From Candidatus Zipacnadia bacterium (GTDB lineage Bacteria > Armatimonadota > Zipacnadia > Zipacnadales > UBA5352), in contig JALGSU010000011.1 of the NCBI GenBank assembly GCA_029821735.1, forward strand, positions 62,001 to 126,000: 64,000 nt of DNA. Reading direction: 5' to 3'. This document shows positions 49,393 through 58,643 of this stretch, piece after piece (within the stretch, counting starts at the first letter, position 1; the number at the start of each line of letters is the position of its first letter). The position numbers and the translations under genes are program-made. The notes under the pieces were generated by a model. That model was not told where the DNA came from, did no database searches, and saw only the letters and a program-made list of their open reading frames with translations.

Positions 49393-51782
49393 CCCCGGGC
49401 CAGTCGCAGGCAGCAGGTGACGAGCCGGCGATCGACCTCCGGGACGTCGACCAGATAGTGGAACAGGTCGGCCGTGAGCCCGAAGCGGTCATCCCGATTC
49501 TGCAGGCCATTCAGGCCCGCTGGCGCTACCTGCCCGAGCAGGCACTGCGTCGCGTGTGCCAGATCACCGAGATTACCCCCGAGCGAATCGCCGGGGTGTC
49601 TACGTTCTACACGCAGTTCCGACACGCCCCCGTGGGGGAGCACATAATCTCCGTCTGCCACGGGACCGCCTGCCACGTCAAGGGTGCCGAGCAGGTCACC
49701 AGCGCGCTGCGCCGCCATCTGCGCATCGTGTCGAGCAAAGACACCAGCTCCGACGGTCTCTTCACCATCGAGAAGGTCAACTGCCTCGGCTGCTGCACAC
49801 TCGCGCCGGTGCTTCAGATCGACGGGATCACCTATGGGCACCTCTCCCCGGACTCCGTCGGCGATGTCGTCGGCGACTTCCTCCGGCTGAAGGCGAGCGG
49901 GCTGGTCGCGCCATCAGTGGGGGCAGGCGAGGAGGCGCCGGAGGGTCTCGCTGAGGTCCGCATCGGCGTCGGCTCGTGTTGCGTCGCGGGCGGCAGCGCC
50001 GACGTGCGGGTCGCGCTCGAGAGAGCTGTGCGAAACAGCGGCGCGCCAGCGACGGTCAAGCCGGTTGGCTGCGTCGGCATGTGTCATCGCACGCCACTGG
50101 TCGAGGTAGTCATCCCCGGCGAGGAGCCCCATCTTTACGCAAAAGTCACGCCGGAGCAGGCCGGGCCAATCATCGCCCGCCACTTCCAGCCGGCAGACAC
50201 CGTCCGCCGCATCACCGGCGCTCTCTCGACGGCCGTAGACCACCTGCTCACCGATGAGTCGTGGGCGCCCGTCACGCGCTACTCGCTGAATGTCCGCGAC
50301 GCTCCCGTGCGTGACTTCCTCGGGCCCCAGAAACACATCGCCACCGAATGCAGCGGCGACCTCGACCCCTTCGACATCGACGAATACATGGCGAACGGCG
50401 GCTTCGATGCCCTGCGCGCCTGCCTGACCGAGCACTCGCCCGAGCAGATCATCGAGACAGTGAAGGCCGCGAAGCTACGTGGCCGAGGAGGCGCGGGGTT
50501 CCCCACTGGCCTGAAGTGGGAACTCGTCGCGCGCGAGACCGCCGAGCCCAAGTACGTGATATGCAACGGTGACGAGGGCGACCCGGGCGCGTTCATGGAC
50601 CGCATGATTCTCGAGTCCTATCCTTTCCGCGTGATTGAGGGCATCGCCATCGCGGCCCGCGCGGTCGGTTCGAGCGACGCCATCCTCTACATCCGCGCCG
50701 AGTATCCGCTCGCCGTGCAGCGCGTCTGGGAGGCCATGCAGGCCTGCGAGGAGCGCGGCATCATCGGCGAGAACATCTTCGGCAGCGGCTTCGACCTGCG
50801 AGTGAACATCCGCGAGGGTGCGGGCGCTTTCATCTGCGGCGAGGAGACCGGCCTGCTGGCCTCGATCGAGGGGCGCCGGGGCATGCCGCGTTTGCGCCCG
50901 CCCTATCCGTCCGAGAGCGGCCTGTGGGGACAGCCGACGCTCATCAACAATGTGGAGACTTACGCGCTCGTGCCCTGGATCATCCGCCACGGGCCCGAAG
51001 CGTTCGCTGCGCTGGGCACCGATACCAGCAAGGGCACCAAGGTCTTCGCGCTCGCCGGCAAGATCCGATACGGCGGCCTCATCGAGGTGCCAATGGGCGT
51101 AACCATCGGCCAGATCGTCGAGGAGATCGGCGGCGGGGTGACCGACGGGCGAGAGTTCAAAGCAGTGCAGATCGGCGGCCCGTCCGGGGGCTGCATCCCC
51201 GCGCGCCTCGCAGACACGCCGATCGACTTCGAGGCGCTCACCGGCGTCGGCGCGATCATGGGCTCGGGCGGACTGGTGGTGCTCGACGACACCGACTGCA
51301 TGGTGGATGTGGCGCGCTATTTCCTCGAGTTCACGCAGCACGAGTCCTGCGGCAAGTGCACGTCCTGTCGCGTGGGCACCCGCTGCATGCTTGACATCCT
51401 CGACCGCCTGACGCTTGGCGAGGGCAAGCCCGGCGACCTTGACGAACTCGATGAACTTGCACATATGATTAAGCGCACGAGCATCTGCGGCCTCGGCCAG
51501 ACTGCGCCCAACCCGGTGCTCACGACGCTGCAGTACTTCCCCGACGAATACCAGGCACACCTGGAGGGCCGCTGCCCGGCGGGCAAGTGCTCGGCGCTGA
51601 TCAAGTACGTGGTGAATGACAAGTGCATCGGCTGCACCAAGTGCGCGCAGACCTGCCCGGTTGAGGCGATACCGATGCGGCCCTATGAGCAACACGAAAT
51701 CGACGTGGAGAAATGCATCCGCTGCGGCACCTGCATGCGCGTGTGCCCAGTTGATGCAGTTGAGATTCAGTCGCCAGTCTGA
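49389..51782 (+). CDS. Fused NuoE-NuoF (BfuC-BfuB) flavoprotein of the electron-bifurcating type
   Basis: 797 residues. Domain order: NuoE-like thioredoxin fold (about 15-175) with CHGTACHVKG and NCLGCCTLAP for one [2Fe-2S]; a second thioredoxin-like [2Fe-2S] domain (about 195-285, RIGVGSCCVAGGS and GCVGMCHRTPLVEV); NuoF with FMN and NADH loops RGRGGAGFPTGLKWEL and NGDEGDPGAFMDRMI, and the [4Fe-4S] motif ESCGKCTSCRVGTRC; then two C-terminal [4Fe-4S] motifs, KCIGCTKCAQTCPVEAI and KCIRCGTCMRVCPVDAV. This order, with the extra thioredoxin domain and tail ferredoxin, is that of the NADH-binding halves of HydABC/Hnd hydrogenases and Stn/Bfu transhydrogenases rather than complex I. NuoE fused to NuoF is unusual. 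No hydrogenase subunit is nearby. Confidence 0.93.
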   Translation: MTPGQSQAAGDEPAIDLRDVDQIVEQVGREPEAVIPILQAIQARWRYLPEQALRRVCQITEITPERIAGVSTFYTQFRHAPVGEHIISVCHGTACHVKGAEQVTSALRRHLRIVSSKDTSSDGLFTIEKVNCLGCCTLAPVLQIDGITYGHLSPDSVGDVVGDFLRLKASGLVAPSVGAGEEAPEGLAEVRIGVGSCCVAGGSADVRVALERAVRNSGAPATVKPVGCVGMCHRTPLVEVVIPGEEPHLYAKVTPEQAGPIIARHFQPADTVRRITGALSTAVDHLLTDESWAPVTRYSLNVRDAPVRDFLGPQKHIATECSGDLDPFDIDEYMANGGFDALRACLTEHSPEQIIETVKAAKLRGRGGAGFPTGLKWELVARETAEPKYVICNGDEGDPGAFMDRMILESYPFRVIEGIAIAARAVGSSDAILYIRAEYPLAVQRVWEAMQACEERGIIGENIFGSGFDLRVNIREGAGAFICGEETGLLASIEGRRGMPRLRPPYPSESGLWGQPTLINNVETYALVPWIIRHGPEAFAALGTDTSKGTKVFALAGKIRYGGLIEVPMGVTIGQIVEEIGGGVTDGREFKAVQIGGPSGGCIPARLADTPIDFEALTGVGAIMGSGGLVVLDDTDCMVDVARYFLEFTQHESCGKCTSCRVGTRCMLDILDRLTLGEGKPGDLDELDELAHMIKRTSICGLGQTAPNPVLTTLQYFPDEYQAHLEGRCPAGKCSALIKYVVNDKCIGCTKCAQTCPVEAIPMRPYEQHEIDVEKCIRCGTCMRVCPVDAVEIQSPV

Positions 51783-51799
51783 GGCGGTCGCTGCACCAT

Positions 51800-53365
51800 A
51801 TGCCAACCATAACTATCGACGGTAAACCGGTCACGGTCGACGACGGCGCTACCATCCTGCAGGCGGCGCGCGCGGCGGGTGTGCACATCCCCACGCTGTG
51901 CCACCGCGATGGTCTGCCGCCCTCGACCTCCTGCCTGGTATGCGTAGTGCAGGTGGACGGTGCCGAGCGCATGCTGCCCGCTTGCGCGACGGCGGCGCGA
52001 GACGGCATGGCTGTGGCGAGCGAGACCGAGGAGGTCCACGCGGCCCGACGCATGGCGCTCGAACTGCTTCTCGGCGATCACCTGGGCGACTGCCTCGGGC
52101 CCTGCCAGGTCGCGTGCCCGGCCGGCATGAACATTCCGCTGATGCTTCGGCAGATCGCGGCCGGCGCGGTGCATGACGCGGCGGGAGTCGCACGGACATC
52201 GCTGGTGCTGCCCGCGACGCTGGGGCGCATCTGCCCCGCTCCCTGCGAGAAGGTCTGCCGCCGCGCGCCGCTCGACGAGGCGCTGGCGATCCGCACGCTG
52301 CACCGCCATGCCGCTGACTCTGACCTGGCCGCCGACTCATACGAGCTTCCCGAGCGTGCTCCGGCGACGGGCAAGCGCGTGGCTATCGTGGGGGCTGGCC
52401 CCGCCGGGCTGGCGACGGCCTGGCATCTGCTCATACTCGGCCACGAGGTGACCCTCTACGACGACCACGATCAGGCAGGCGGAATGCTGCGCCACCCCGA
52501 ACTTGCCGCCAGTCTGCACGCGGATATTCTGGACGAAGAGATATCGCTGGTAACGCGGCTCGGCGCCCGCATGGTTCTGGGCGAGCGTGTCGGGGTCGCT
52601 GATCTGCGAGCAGAGAATGACGCGCTCATCGTGGCCTGCGGCAAAGTCGATGGGGCCACTGCGGAGGCGCTCGGCCTGCCGATGGGGAGCCGCGGCCCGG
52701 CCGCTGATCGCGCCACGGGCGCCACTGACCAGCCCGGTGTTTTCGTCTGCGGCGCAGCGCTCAGCCCCGGTCGCATGGCCGTGCGCGCGGTCGCCAGCGG
52801 CACGAGGGCCGCCACCTCTGCCGACGCATTCATGCGCGGCGATGCTCCGCCCGCCTCCGGCCGCGAGTTTAATGTGTCGATGGGCCGCCAGCCCGAGGAT
52901 GAGTTGCGCGCCTTCGCGGAGGGGGCAGCGACGGGGCCGCGGGTCGTGGCTGCGGGGGGTGCGCACGCGGGATATACCGACGCGGAAGCCGCTGCCGAGG
53001 CGGCTCGCTGCCTGCACTGCGACTGCCGCGCTCTGGACGACTGCCGCCTGCGCCGCTATGCTATGGAGTATGGTGCCAGTCCGACGCACCACAAATGCGG
53101 GCAGCGCAAGTTCGAGCGTGACGCGTCCCACCCGCTGGTGATCTATGAGTCCGGCAAGTGCATTGACTGCGGGCTGTGCATCGAGATCGCGTCCGGCGCT
53201 GCCGAGGAGTTGGGGCTGACGTTCGTCGGCCGCGGCTTCAACGTGCGCATGGCGGTGCCTCTGGGCGAGGCGCTGTCCGACGGCCTGCGCCAGGTCGCCC
53301 GCGAATGCGCCGAGGCCTGCCCGACGGGTGCGCTCGTGCTGCGCGAGGACGCGCCGGGAGCCTGA
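51800..53365 (+). CDS. [2Fe-2S]-GltD-like flavoprotein lacking the NAD(P) domain
   Basis: 521 residues. An N-terminal [2Fe-2S] domain (about 1-80, HIPTLCHRDGLPPSTSCLVC) is followed by GltD-type helical cysteine motifs (CLGPCQVACPAGMNIP, GRICPAPCEKVCRRAP). The FAD motif RVAIVGAGPAGLATAWHLL is complete. The second Rossmann domain, which normally has a G-x-G-x2-A motif for NAD(P)H, is missing: NDALIVACGKVDGATAEAL runs on to DQPGVFVCGAALSPGRMAVR. The C-terminal part carries CLHCDCRALDDCRLRRY and a [4Fe-4S]-like CIDCGLCIEIASG with C-x3-CPTGALVL. It is probably the BfuA-like partner of the gene before it, receiving electrons through Fe-S rather than directly from NAD(P)H. Confidence 0.88.
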   Translation: MPTITIDGKPVTVDDGATILQAARAAGVHIPTLCHRDGLPPSTSCLVCVVQVDGAERMLPACATAARDGMAVASETEEVHAARRMALELLLGDHLGDCLGPCQVACPAGMNIPLMLRQIAAGAVHDAAGVARTSLVLPATLGRICPAPCEKVCRRAPLDEALAIRTLHRHAADSDLAADSYELPERAPATGKRVAIVGAGPAGLATAWHLLILGHEVTLYDDHDQAGGMLRHPELAASLHADILDEEISLVTRLGARMVLGERVGVADLRAENDALIVACGKVDGATAEALGLPMGSRGPAADRATGATDQPGVFVCGAALSPGRMAVRAVASGTRAATSADAFMRGDAPPASGREFNVSMGRQPEDELRAFAEGAATGPRVVAAGGAHAGYTDAEAAAEAARCLHCDCRALDDCRLRRYAMEYGASPTHHKCGQRKFERDASHPLVIYESGKCIDCGLCIEIASGAAEELGLTFVGRGFNVRMAVPLGEALSDGLRQVARECAEACPTGALVLREDAPGA

Positions 53366-53410
53366 CCCGCCCGCAGATGTCGCCGCCTATTGCCGCATGG
53401 GAGGTCCGTC

Positions 53411-54124
53411 ATGCCCACCTCCGCAGCCGCGCTGGTTGTTGAGGGCGTCGCCCGAACCTTCGACACGCCCGCCGGCCCGAGTTCGGTACTCCGCAACGTC
53501 AGCTTCGAGGCCTGGTCAGGCGACACGATCGCCATCATCGGGCCCTCAGGTTCCGGCAAGAGCACGCTGCTGAACATCATCGGATCGCTTGAGCGCCCCA
53601 CTGCCGGGAGGGTCCGCCTCGGCGACGTCGACGTGACCTCGCTGACCGGCCGCGCGCTCGCCAACTTCCGGGCCCGACAGGTCGGCTTCGTATTCCAGGA
53701 CCACCACCTCCTCCCTCAGCTCACTGCGGTCGAGAATGTTCTGCTGCCCGCGATGGCCATCGGCGCCACCCGCAAAGCGCAGTTCCGCGCGCGCGATCTG
53801 CTCGAGGCCGTCGGTGTGGCCGAACGCGCCGACGCCTTCCCCGCGCGAATGTCCGGGGGCGAGCGCCAGCGAGTGGCGGCTGCGCGCGCGCTCATCAATG
53901 GCGCTGGCCTGCTGCTGTGCGACGAACCCACGGGGAACCTCGACCGCGAGTCCGGTGGCAATCTCGTGGACATGCTCATCGCCCTCGCTCAACGCGAAGG
54001 CGTCATCGTGCTGATGGTCACGCACAACGAGGAGCAGGCCGCACGCTTTGACCGGTGCCTGCTTCTGCGGGACGGTGAGGTCGCGGCGCATACCCCGTCG
54101 GCCTCACCAGGAGTGGGCTCGTGA
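53411..54124 (+). CDS. MacB/LolD-type ABC transporter ATPase
   Basis: 237 residues from the ATG at 53411 (GGAGG six bases upstream; a longer reading is open from 53390). Walker A GPSGSGKSTLLNIIG, Q-loop FVFQDHHLLPQLTAVENV, signature RMSGGERQRVAAARALI, Walker B LLLCDEPTGNLDRESG and H-loop VTHNEEQ are all intact. This subfamily powers MacB-like and LolCDE-like mechanotransmission systems, which work on periplasmic lipoproteins or peptides instead of classical transport. It overlaps the permease by GTGA. Confidence 0.93.
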   Translation: MPTSAAALVVEGVARTFDTPAGPSSVLRNVSFEAWSGDTIAIIGPSGSGKSTLLNIIGSLERPTAGRVRLGDVDVTSLTGRALANFRARQVGFVFQDHHLLPQLTAVENVLLPAMAIGATRKAQFRARDLLEAVGVAERADAFPARMSGGERQRVAAARALINGAGLLLCDEPTGNLDRESGGNLVDMLIALAQREGVIVLMVTHNEEQAARFDRCLLLRDGEVAAHTPSASPGVGS

Positions 54125-57100
54125 CTTTCTGGCGGCTGGTCTCCCGCAGTCTGCGTCACTACTGGCGCACCGGCATCGTGGTCGTCTTTGCGCTGGCGGT
54201 GGCGACGGCTGTCATCGTCGGCTCGCTGGTCATCGGCGACTCGGTGACCGGCAGCATCCGGCGCGCTTCGCTGGCGCGCCTCGGCGAAATCCACTTCGGG
54301 CTGACTGCACCCGACTGGTTCCGCGCGGATCTGGCGGGGCACCTCGGCGGAGACGCAGCCGCGCTCGTGCTGCTTGACGGCGCCGCGCGCAACCCGACCA
54401 ATGGCGCAGTCGTGCCGACGGTCACGACCGTTGGAGTCGACGGCTCATTCTGGTCTCTCTACCCAGGATTCTCGTCGCCCGGCCTGTCCGGTCGCGAGGT
54501 CGCGATCAACGAATCGCTTGCCAGTGACGCGGGCCTGTCCGAAGGCGACACGCTTCTACTCACCGTCCGTCAGGACACGGACGTGCCTACCGACACGCTC
54601 TTTGCGCGCCGCGAGCGCGAGGACAACCTCGCTTCGGTGCGCCTGACGGTTTCGGCCATTGTGCCCGACGAGGGCGCGGGTTCTTTCCGGCTCGATCCGC
54701 AGCCTGCGACGCCCCGCAACATCTTCGTGGAGCGCGAATGGCTGGCCACACAACTCGATCAGGCTGGGCGCGCCAACGCTATCGCCATCGGCCCGCGCGA
54801 AGGCACAACCGACGCAGCCCTCGCCGAACTGCAGACGGCTCTGGCCACGGCGGCCGCGCTGCCCGACTACGGTCTCGAACTGGTGGCCGCCGAGGGCGGC
54901 TACCTATCGCTACAGACCGACTCCATTCTCCTAAGCGACGGCGAGGTGCGCGCGGCCCGAGCCGCCGCGAGTGGGCTCTCGGCACGCGCCGACGCGGTCA
55001 GCGTCTACCTTGCCGACACCATCGCCCAGACCGAGCCCGCAGACGATGCTCCCGAGCTTGCCTACTCGGTGATCGCCGGCGTCGAAGGCCTGAGCCCGGT
55101 GCAGGTCGTCGACGGCGAGGTGCGCGATCTCACCGGCGGCGTAGTGCTCAACCGTTGGGCCGCCCGCGATCTGGACGCTACGCTCGGGGACATGCTCCGC
55201 CTGACCTGGCTCGTGCCATCGTGGGAGATGGGCTACGATGAGGCCACCGCAGATTTGCCGGTGATCGGCATCATCGGAACCGCGGGCATGGGCGCTGACG
55301 CCGACCTGGTCCCCGATTTCGAGGGCATTACCGACGCCGACAGTCTCGCGGATTGGGACCCGCCATTCCCGGTTGACCTCGACCGCGTCACCGAGCGCGA
55401 TGACGAATACTGGGACCATCACCGCGCGGCCCCGAAGGCCTTCGTGGCGCTTGACGTGGTGCGCGCCATGTGGTCGTCGGGTCGGTCGAGCACGGGGGCC
55501 GACTGGGTCACGTCGGTCCGTGTGCGGCCCGGTCCTGACGACACGCTCGACGGGCTGCAGGAGACCTTCTCGGCGGCGCTGCTCGCGGCGTTGTCGCCCG
55601 CCGATGAGGGGCTTGTTTTCCGCCCGGTACGGGCCAACGCGCTCGACGCCTCCAAGGGCACTTCCGATTTCAGCGGCCTCTTCCTCGGCATGAGCATGTT
55701 CCTGGTATTCAGCGGCGCTGGCCTCGCGGGCATGCTCATGCGCCTGTCGGCCGACCGGCGCGCATCGCAGGCAGGCATCATGGTCGCGGTCGGTTTCAGC
55801 GGCGCCAACGTCTCGCGCTCGATCCTCGCGGAAGGCGCAGCGCTGGCCATCCCCGCCTCGCTTCTCGGCGTGCCGCTGGGCGTGGTGTACGCAGCCGGAA
55901 TCGTGCGCGCGCTCGGGTCGTGGTGGCAGGACGCGCTGGGAACGGGCCCGTCGTTGTGGCTGTTCCTGTCGCCCTACACTTTGCTTGAAGGCGCGCTGGC
56001 GGGCATTGCTGTCGGCCTGCTGGCCGCATGGTGGAGCGCGCGCGCACTTGGCCGGTCCCGTGTGCTTGATCTGCTTGCGGGCTGGCAGGCCCTTGAGTCA
56101 ATCCCGCGCGGGCGCCCACGCGGCCCCCTGATGCTGCTCATCGCGGCGATGATCTTCATCGTCTTCTGGCTGCTCATTTTCGCACTGGCGATCAAGACTC
56201 TCGCGCCCGAGATCGCTTTCTTCGGCATAGGCGCTGCGCTGATGGTCGCCGGACTGGCCGGTGCGAGCCTTGGGCTCGGCCGGATCATGCGTCTGCGCGA
56301 CGCCGCCGGCTCGCACTCGCTGCTGGCTGTGCGCAACGCCGCCGCTGCCCGAGGTCGCAGCCTGCTGGTGATCGGGCTGCTCGCGGCAGCTACGTTCATC
56401 ATCGTCGCCGTGGCCGCCAATTCCCGGGATTTCTCGGACCTCGACGTCACCTCCAAGTCCTCCGGCACCGGCGGCTTCTCGCTGCTGGCGACCTCGTCGA
56501 TCCCGCTCCCCTACGACTTCGGCACCGCCGAGGGCAGGGCCGCTCTGGGCTTCTCGTCCGACGATGAGGCGATCTTCGAGGGCGTGCGGACGATCTCGTT
56601 TCTCGCCAGTACCGGCGAGGACATCAGTTGTCTGAACATCGCTCGCCCGCATCATCCGCGAGTGCTCGGGGTCAGCGACGCGATGATCGCACGCGGCGGC
56701 TTCCACGTCGCCGCGCGCGGGGTTAAGCGTGACGAGGGCCCGTGGCAGGCCCTGCGCGCCGCCTCAGGAGACGGCCCAATCCCGGCTTTCGGTGATGACG
56801 CCAGCGTCCGCTGGCAGCTTCATTCCGGACCCGGTTTGTTGTACGAGATACCCGACGAGTCCGGCCAGCCAACCGACCTGCGCTTCGACGGGCTGCTTAC
56901 CGGCAGCATCTTCCAGAGCGAGATTCTTGTGCACGAGAGTTCGCTCAAGCGCCTCTTCCCGAGCGTGGACGCGCCGGGGTATTTCCTGGTCGAGACGCCT
57001 GAGGGCCGCGCAGGCAACGTCGCCGAGGCCCTGCGGCGCAACCTCGGTGACGCCGGTGTGCAGGTGCGGTCAACCGCCGAGGTCCTCAACGATTTCATCG

Positions 57101-57492
57101 CAGTGCAGAACACCTATCTGTCCATGTTCCTGGCGCTCGGCGGACTGGGTCTGGTGCTCGGCAGCGTCGGGCTGGTGGCCATACTCCTGCGCAGCGCTTT
57201 GGAGCGCCGCGGAGAGTTCGCGCTGATGCTCGCAGTCGGCTTCCGGCCCGCGGATCTCTCCCGTCTGCTGCTGCTGGAACACGCAGGTCTCCTGGTCGCC
57301 GGCCTGGTGCTTGGCACGCTCGCGGCCCTCATCGCGGTTGCCCCCCAACTCGTTTCATCGGTCGCAAGCGTGAACTGGCTGGCCCTCGTGGGCGTCCTTA
57401 TGGGTATACTGATCACCGGGCTGGTGGCCTGCGCGCTGGCCGCACAAGCTGCAGTGCGTGGCAGTCTAATCGAGGCGCTTCGTGAGGAGTAA
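54121..57492 (+). CDS. Giant FtsX/MacB-like ABC permease
   Basis: 1123 residues, starting at a GTG overlapping the ATPase stop. One N-terminal membrane segment (about 17-40), then a periplasmic region to about residue 515 with MacB-PCD-like sequence (RREREDNLASVRLTVSAIV). A first FtsX core of about seven hydrophobic segments follows (GLFLGMSMFLVFSGAGLAGM, SLWLFLSPYTLLEGALAGIA). A second periplasmic domain (about 750-980) comes next, then a C-terminal FtsX unit (LALGGLGLVLGSVGLVAILL, ERRGEFALMLAVGF). The double arrangement fits the larger predicted permease type. It could extract or translocate the operon's lipoprotein and exported propellers; that link is inference. Confidence 0.85.
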   Translation: MTFWRLVSRSLRHYWRTGIVVVFALAVATAVIVGSLVIGDSVTGSIRRASLARLGEIHFGLTAPDWFRADLAGHLGGDAAALVLLDGAARNPTNGAVVPTVTTVGVDGSFWSLYPGFSSPGLSGREVAINESLASDAGLSEGDTLLLTVRQDTDVPTDTLFARREREDNLASVRLTVSAIVPDEGAGSFRLDPQPATPRNIFVEREWLATQLDQAGRANAIAIGPREGTTDAALAELQTALATAAALPDYGLELVAAEGGYLSLQTDSILLSDGEVRAARAAASGLSARADAVSVYLADTIAQTEPADDAPELAYSVIAGVEGLSPVQVVDGEVRDLTGGVVLNRWAARDLDATLGDMLRLTWLVPSWEMGYDEATADLPVIGIIGTAGMGADADLVPDFEGITDADSLADWDPPFPVDLDRVTERDDEYWDHHRAAPKAFVALDVVRAMWSSGRSSTGADWVTSVRVRPGPDDTLDGLQETFSAALLAALSPADEGLVFRPVRANALDASKGTSDFSGLFLGMSMFLVFSGAGLAGMLMRLSADRRASQAGIMVAVGFSGANVSRSILAEGAALAIPASLLGVPLGVVYAAGIVRALGSWWQDALGTGPSLWLFLSPYTLLEGALAGIAVGLLAAWWSARALGRSRVLDLLAGWQALESIPRGRPRGPLMLLIAAMIFIVFWLLIFALAIKTLAPEIAFFGIGAALMVAGLAGASLGLGRIMRLRDAAGSHSLLAVRNAAAARGRSLLVIGLLAAATFIIVAVAANSRDFSDLDVTSKSSGTGGFSLLATSSIPLPYDFGTAEGRAALGFSSDDEAIFEGVRTISFLASTGEDISCLNIARPHHPRVLGVSDAMIARGGFHVAARGVKRDEGPWQALRAASGDGPIPAFGDDASVRWQLHSGPGLLYEIPDESGQPTDLRFDGLLTGSIFQSEILVHESSLKRLFPSVDAPGYFLVETPEGRAGNVAEALRRNLGDAGVQVRSTAEVLNDFIAVQNTYLSMFLALGGLGLVLGSVGLVAILLRSALERRGEFALMLAVGFRPADLSRLLLLEHAGLLVAGLVLGTLAALIAVAPQLVSSVASVNWLALVGVLMGILITGLVACALAAQAAVRGSLIEALREE

Positions 57493-57495
57493 GCG

Positions 57496-58614
57496 ATGAC
57501 TGACCGATTTCGGCCAGCCCTCTGTGTCTATGTACTGGCGGCGATGCTGCTCGCCTCTACCGTCTGTGCGCAGACGGGGGGCGACTGGCCCAGCTTTCGC
57601 GGCAAAGCCCAGATGACCGGCGTGGCGCATTCGCCACTGGCCGCCGACCTTTCCCTGAAGTGGATATACGAGACCGGTTCATCGGTGCAGTCCACGGCGG
57701 CGATCGTCGGCAACACGGTCTACGTAGGCACGATGACCGGCGCGCTGGTGGCCATCGATCTGTCTTCGGGTAAATTCAAGTTCAAGTACGTGACTGGCGG
57801 AGCCGCTATCAGTTCCTCACCCGCTGTCGTCGGTGACACCGTGTATTTCGGCGACGCGTCAGGCGTCTTCCACGCCATCAGCGCATCCACCGGCGCCCTG
57901 CGCTGGAAGTACCAGACCGGTGACGAGATCACCTCCTCCCCCACGCCAGTCGGCTCCTCGGTGCTGGTTGGGTCGTACGACTTCAAGCTCTACAAGTTCG
58001 ACGGCGCGACCGGTGCCGTCCAGTTCGCCCACGAGACTGACGCCCAGGTTCACTGCGCTCCGTGCGAGGCCGGGGGGCTGACGATGATCGCCGGCTGCGA
58101 CGGTTATCTGCATATGATCTCCGTCGCGAGTGGCCAGGAGGTGCGCGCCACCGAACTGGGTGGGAACTTCGCAGCCGCGCCGGCGTATGGCTCGGGCAAC
58201 GCCTATGTCGCAGGCGTCGACGGCAGCTACTACGCGGTGCGCGTCAGTGACGGCAAGATTCTGTGGCAACGCCAGGACCCAGGGCGCAACGCCGCCATCC
58301 ACGCGTCCGCCGCAGTCATGGGCGACGCGGTTATCTTCGCGTCTCGCAGCAACTCGGTCTTCCGCGTGAACGCCACGACCGGCGACACCGTGTGGACCTT
58401 CGCCACGCGAGGCGACGTGGACTCTTCGCCGGTCATCAACGTCGGCCATGTAATCTTTGGCGCTTCAGACGGCAATATCTACCGAGTGCGGCTGTCCGAT
58501 GGCGCCGAACTGTGGCGTTACACAGCCGGCTCGAGATTTACCGCCTCGCCCGCCGTTGGACGGCGCCGACTCGTGATCGGCGCGGAGGACGGCGCCGTAT
58601 ACTGTTTCGGCTGA
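57496..58614 (+). CDS. Secreted PQQ-like beta-propeller protein
   Basis: 372 residues. A signal peptide (ALCVYVLAAMLLASTVCAQ) is followed by eight similar short blades: VQSTAAIVGNTVYVGTMTGA, ISSSPAVVGDTVYFGDASG, ITSSPTPVGSSVLVGSYD, AAAPAYGSGNAYVAGVDGSY, SAAVMGDAVIFASRSNSVFR, DSSPVINVGHVIFGASDG and FTASPAVGRRRLVIGAEDG. DWPSFRG opens the mature part. The blades are unusually regular, as in BamB. No catalytic residue or heme site is visible. It follows the permease by three bases. Confidence 0.88.
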   Translation: MTDRFRPALCVYVLAAMLLASTVCAQTGGDWPSFRGKAQMTGVAHSPLAADLSLKWIYETGSSVQSTAAIVGNTVYVGTMTGALVAIDLSSGKFKFKYVTGGAAISSSPAVVGDTVYFGDASGVFHAISASTGALRWKYQTGDEITSSPTPVGSSVLVGSYDFKLYKFDGATGAVQFAHETDAQVHCAPCEAGGLTMIAGCDGYLHMISVASGQEVRATELGGNFAAAPAYGSGNAYVAGVDGSYYAVRVSDGKILWQRQDPGRNAAIHASAAVMGDAVIFASRSNSVFRVNATTGDTVWTFATRGDVDSSPVINVGHVIFGASDGNIYRVRLSDGAELWRYTAGSRFTASPAVGRRRLVIGAEDGAVYCFG

Positions 58615-58643
58615 TAGCTCGCGCATCCGAAAGGAGACGCACA

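Noticed and set aside
50475..51806. 443-residue antisense open frame under the NuoE-NuoF gene
   Set aside because: A product of GC-rich third positions; no motif, no ribosome site, and the sense strand is a clear enzyme.
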